Shown here in pieces: positions 13,412-14,849 of a stretch of 14,849 bases of DNA. Source of the stretch: an uncultured Phycisphaerales bacterium (lineage in GTDB: Bacteria > Planctomycetota > Phycisphaerae > Phycisphaerales > SM1A02); assembly GCA_946886375.1 (NCBI GenBank), contig CAMPIL010000041.1:1-14849 (forward strand), read 5' to 3'. Within the stretch, counting starts at the first letter, position 1. The number at the start of each line of letters is the position of its first letter. The notes below the pieces were generated by a model, which searched no databases, had not been told where the DNA came from, and saw only the letters and a program-made list of their open reading frames with translations. The position numbers and the translations under genes are program-made.

Positions 13412-14849
13412 ATGCATGCTCTTGGTTGCAAACTGATCGTGGCTGTGGCAGTCATGTTGGTCGTCATGCAAGCGCAGGGAGCGGGGATTCTTGCGCCCAC
13501 TGATGTCAGCCTGCCTCCGCTGCGCGTGACTGAACATTCAGTTGATGTGACGGTTCAGGATCAGGTCGCGCTGACGACGCTCAATCAGACCTTCCACAAT
13601 GACACTTCCCGAGTGCTGGAGGCGACGTATGTCTTTCCCTTGCCAGAGAACGCCGACCTCACTGATTTTCAGATGAGTTTCAATGGCAAGATGGTGCAGG
13701 GCGAAGTGCTTCCCGCGGCACAGGCGCGGCAGATCTATGAATCCATTGTCCGGCAGACGCGCGATCCGGGTCTGATCGAGTTCATCGGGCATCGGCTTCT
13801 GCAGATGCGGGTGTTTCCCATCGAACCAGGCAAGGACACCAAGATTCAGGTGAAGTACCAGCAAATCTGCCGCTCCATGAGCGGCATGAGCGCGTACCAC
13901 TACCCACTGCGCACCGCAAAGGCCTGCGGACAGGTGTACGGCAACGTGCGCTTCAACGTGAAGTTGACCACGACATCGCCGTTGAAGAACGTCTGGTCGC
14001 CCACGCATTCGGTTGAGATCGTTCGTCAAGGCGAAAACGCCGCGGCAATCGCTTACGAGGCAAGCAAGGGAAGTCTCGATGAAGATTTTCTACTGCTCTA
14101 CGACACCGATTCCAGCGATCTGGGATTGTCGGTGATCGCATACAAGCCCAGCGAGAATCGTCCAGGCCACTTTGTGCTCACCCTCACGCCCAAGCAACTA
14201 TGGCCCAAGCAGGACCACCAGCCGCAGGACGTGGTGTTCGTCATTGACACCAGCGGCTCAATGTCGGGAGAGAAACTCGAACAGGCCCAGGCCGCGCTGA
14301 AATATTGCGTGGATCAATTGGATGAGCGCGATCGCTTCAACCTCGTGCGATTCTCCACGGGCGTGGACCCGTTGTTCCAGGAGGTGCAGCCGGCCACCAG
14401 GGAAAACCGCGAGCGTGCCAGGGAGCGCATCGCGCGATTTGCCGCCGCAGGCGGGACCAACATCACTGACGCCTTGAAGGCCGCGCTTGATTTGCGCAGC
14501 GTCGGCCAAGACGCCGCCAAGGATGCAGACCCCCGCCCGCCGTTTATCATCGTGTTTATCACCGATGGCATGGGCAACGCGTCCGCCCAGGACACGCTGA
14601 AGGTTGTGAAGGAACATCCAGCGTCGCCGGACGCTCGCATCTTTTCCTTCGGCGTCGGGCACGATGTCAACACTCTGTTCCTGGATCAACTGGCCACCAC
14701 GTTCGCAGGCAAGCCAACTTATGTCCAACCCGGCGAAAACCTGGAACTGGTGCTTGGCGATTTCTTCGCTGTAATCAGCCAGCCGGTGTTGACCAACCTC
14801 AAACTCGCCTTGCCGGAGGTCGGCATCACCGAGCGCTTTCCCGCCACAC
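13412..14849 (+). CDS. VIT-domain and VWA-domain protein (C-terminus beyond window)
   Basis: Open from ATG 13412 (GGAG seven bases upstream) to the window end, giving 479 complete residues. Residues 1-24 form a signal peptide. A VIT domain (about 28-165) has its typical signs: LNQTFHNDTSRVLEATYVFPLP (57-78) and a QIYESIVRQTRDPGLIE segment (107-123), with RVFPIEPG after it. A VWA domain spans about 272-455 with an intact MIDAS: D279-x-S281-x-S283, T349 in GGTNITDA and D385 in ITDG. The layout is that of inter-alpha-trypsin-inhibitor heavy-chain-like proteins, which are common in planctomycetes and bind ligands through a divalent metal. It is probably exported or anchored; whether a C-terminal helix exists cannot be seen. 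It is divergent from the two-gene VWA unit and may act in the same envelope process, though this rests on position only. Confidence 0.9.
   Translation, partial: MHALGCKLIVAVAVMLVVMQAQGAGILAPTDVSLPPLRVTEHSVDVTVQDQVALTTLNQTFHNDTSRVLEATYVFPLPENADLTDFQMSFNGKMVQGEVLPAAQARQIYESIVRQTRDPGLIEFIGHRLLQMRVFPIEPGKDTKIQVKYQQICRSMSGMSAYHYPLRTAKACGQVYGNVRFNVKLTTTSPLKNVWSPTHSVEIVRQGENAAAIAYEASKGSLDEDFLLLYDTDSSDLGLSVIAYKPSENRPGHFVLTLTPKQLWPKQDHQPQDVVFVIDTSGSMSGEKLEQAQAALKYCVDQLDERDRFNLVRFSTGVDPLFQEVQPATRENRERARERIARFAAAGGTNITDALKAALDLRSVGQDAAKDADPRPPFIIVFITDGMGNASAQDTLKVVKEHPASPDARIFSFGVGHDVNTLFLDQLATTFAGKPTYVQPGENLELVLGDFFAVISQPVLTNLKLALPEVGITERFPAT

Overview
The window looks like chromosomal DNA of a GC-rich planctomycete, probably Phycisphaerae-like. 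This is inferred from gene content, not from any marker gene: a TPR protein fused to two RNA-polymerase-alpha C-terminal domains, a large protein with two VWA domains and a glutamine-amidotransferase-like fold beside a Gln-rich three-helix membrane protein, a VIT-VWA protein, and many exported proteins with Pro/Ala/Gln-rich linkers. I see no rRNA, tRNA, CRISPR array, insertion sequence or prophage gene.  Layout. (1) 1-1880, plus strand: a strong perfect palindrome and a second inverted repeat precede a two-gene overlapping unit, a small Cys-rich exported protein and a 462-aa exported helical protein that seems to hold three divergent copies of one module. This stretch is less GC-rich than the rest and has no recognised family. 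(2) 1902-3125, minus: an exported protein with two thioredoxin-like folds, both lacking the catalytic cysteines. (3) 3303-4883, plus: a MATE-family transporter. (4) 4953-5882, plus: TPR plus two alpha-CTD domains, with its own candidate promoter, a leader hairpin and a strong Shine-Dalgarno. (5) 6008-7411, plus: a SpoIID/LytB-domain protein with a Tat lipoprotein signal. (6) 13181-7472, minus: a two-gene unit, a Gln-rich coiled-coil membrane protein followed by a BatA-like protein with two VWA domains. (7) 13412 to the right edge, plus and divergent from (6): a VIT-VWA protein cut by the window end.  How they fit together: most products act in or outside the cytoplasmic membrane (redox-like fold, transporter, peptidoglycan-directed lipoprotein, VWA/MIDAS proteins). 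The two-gene minus unit is probably one envelope complex, because such Bat-like VWA proteins and Gln-rich membrane partners are usually encoded together; MoxR and DUF58 genes, often adjacent in such loci, are not in this window. The divergent VIT-VWA gene adds a third MIDAS module and may share control with the unit. The alpha-CTD protein is the only obvious candidate regulator. The least explained parts are the palindrome-led gene pair at the left edge and the alpha-CTD protein.
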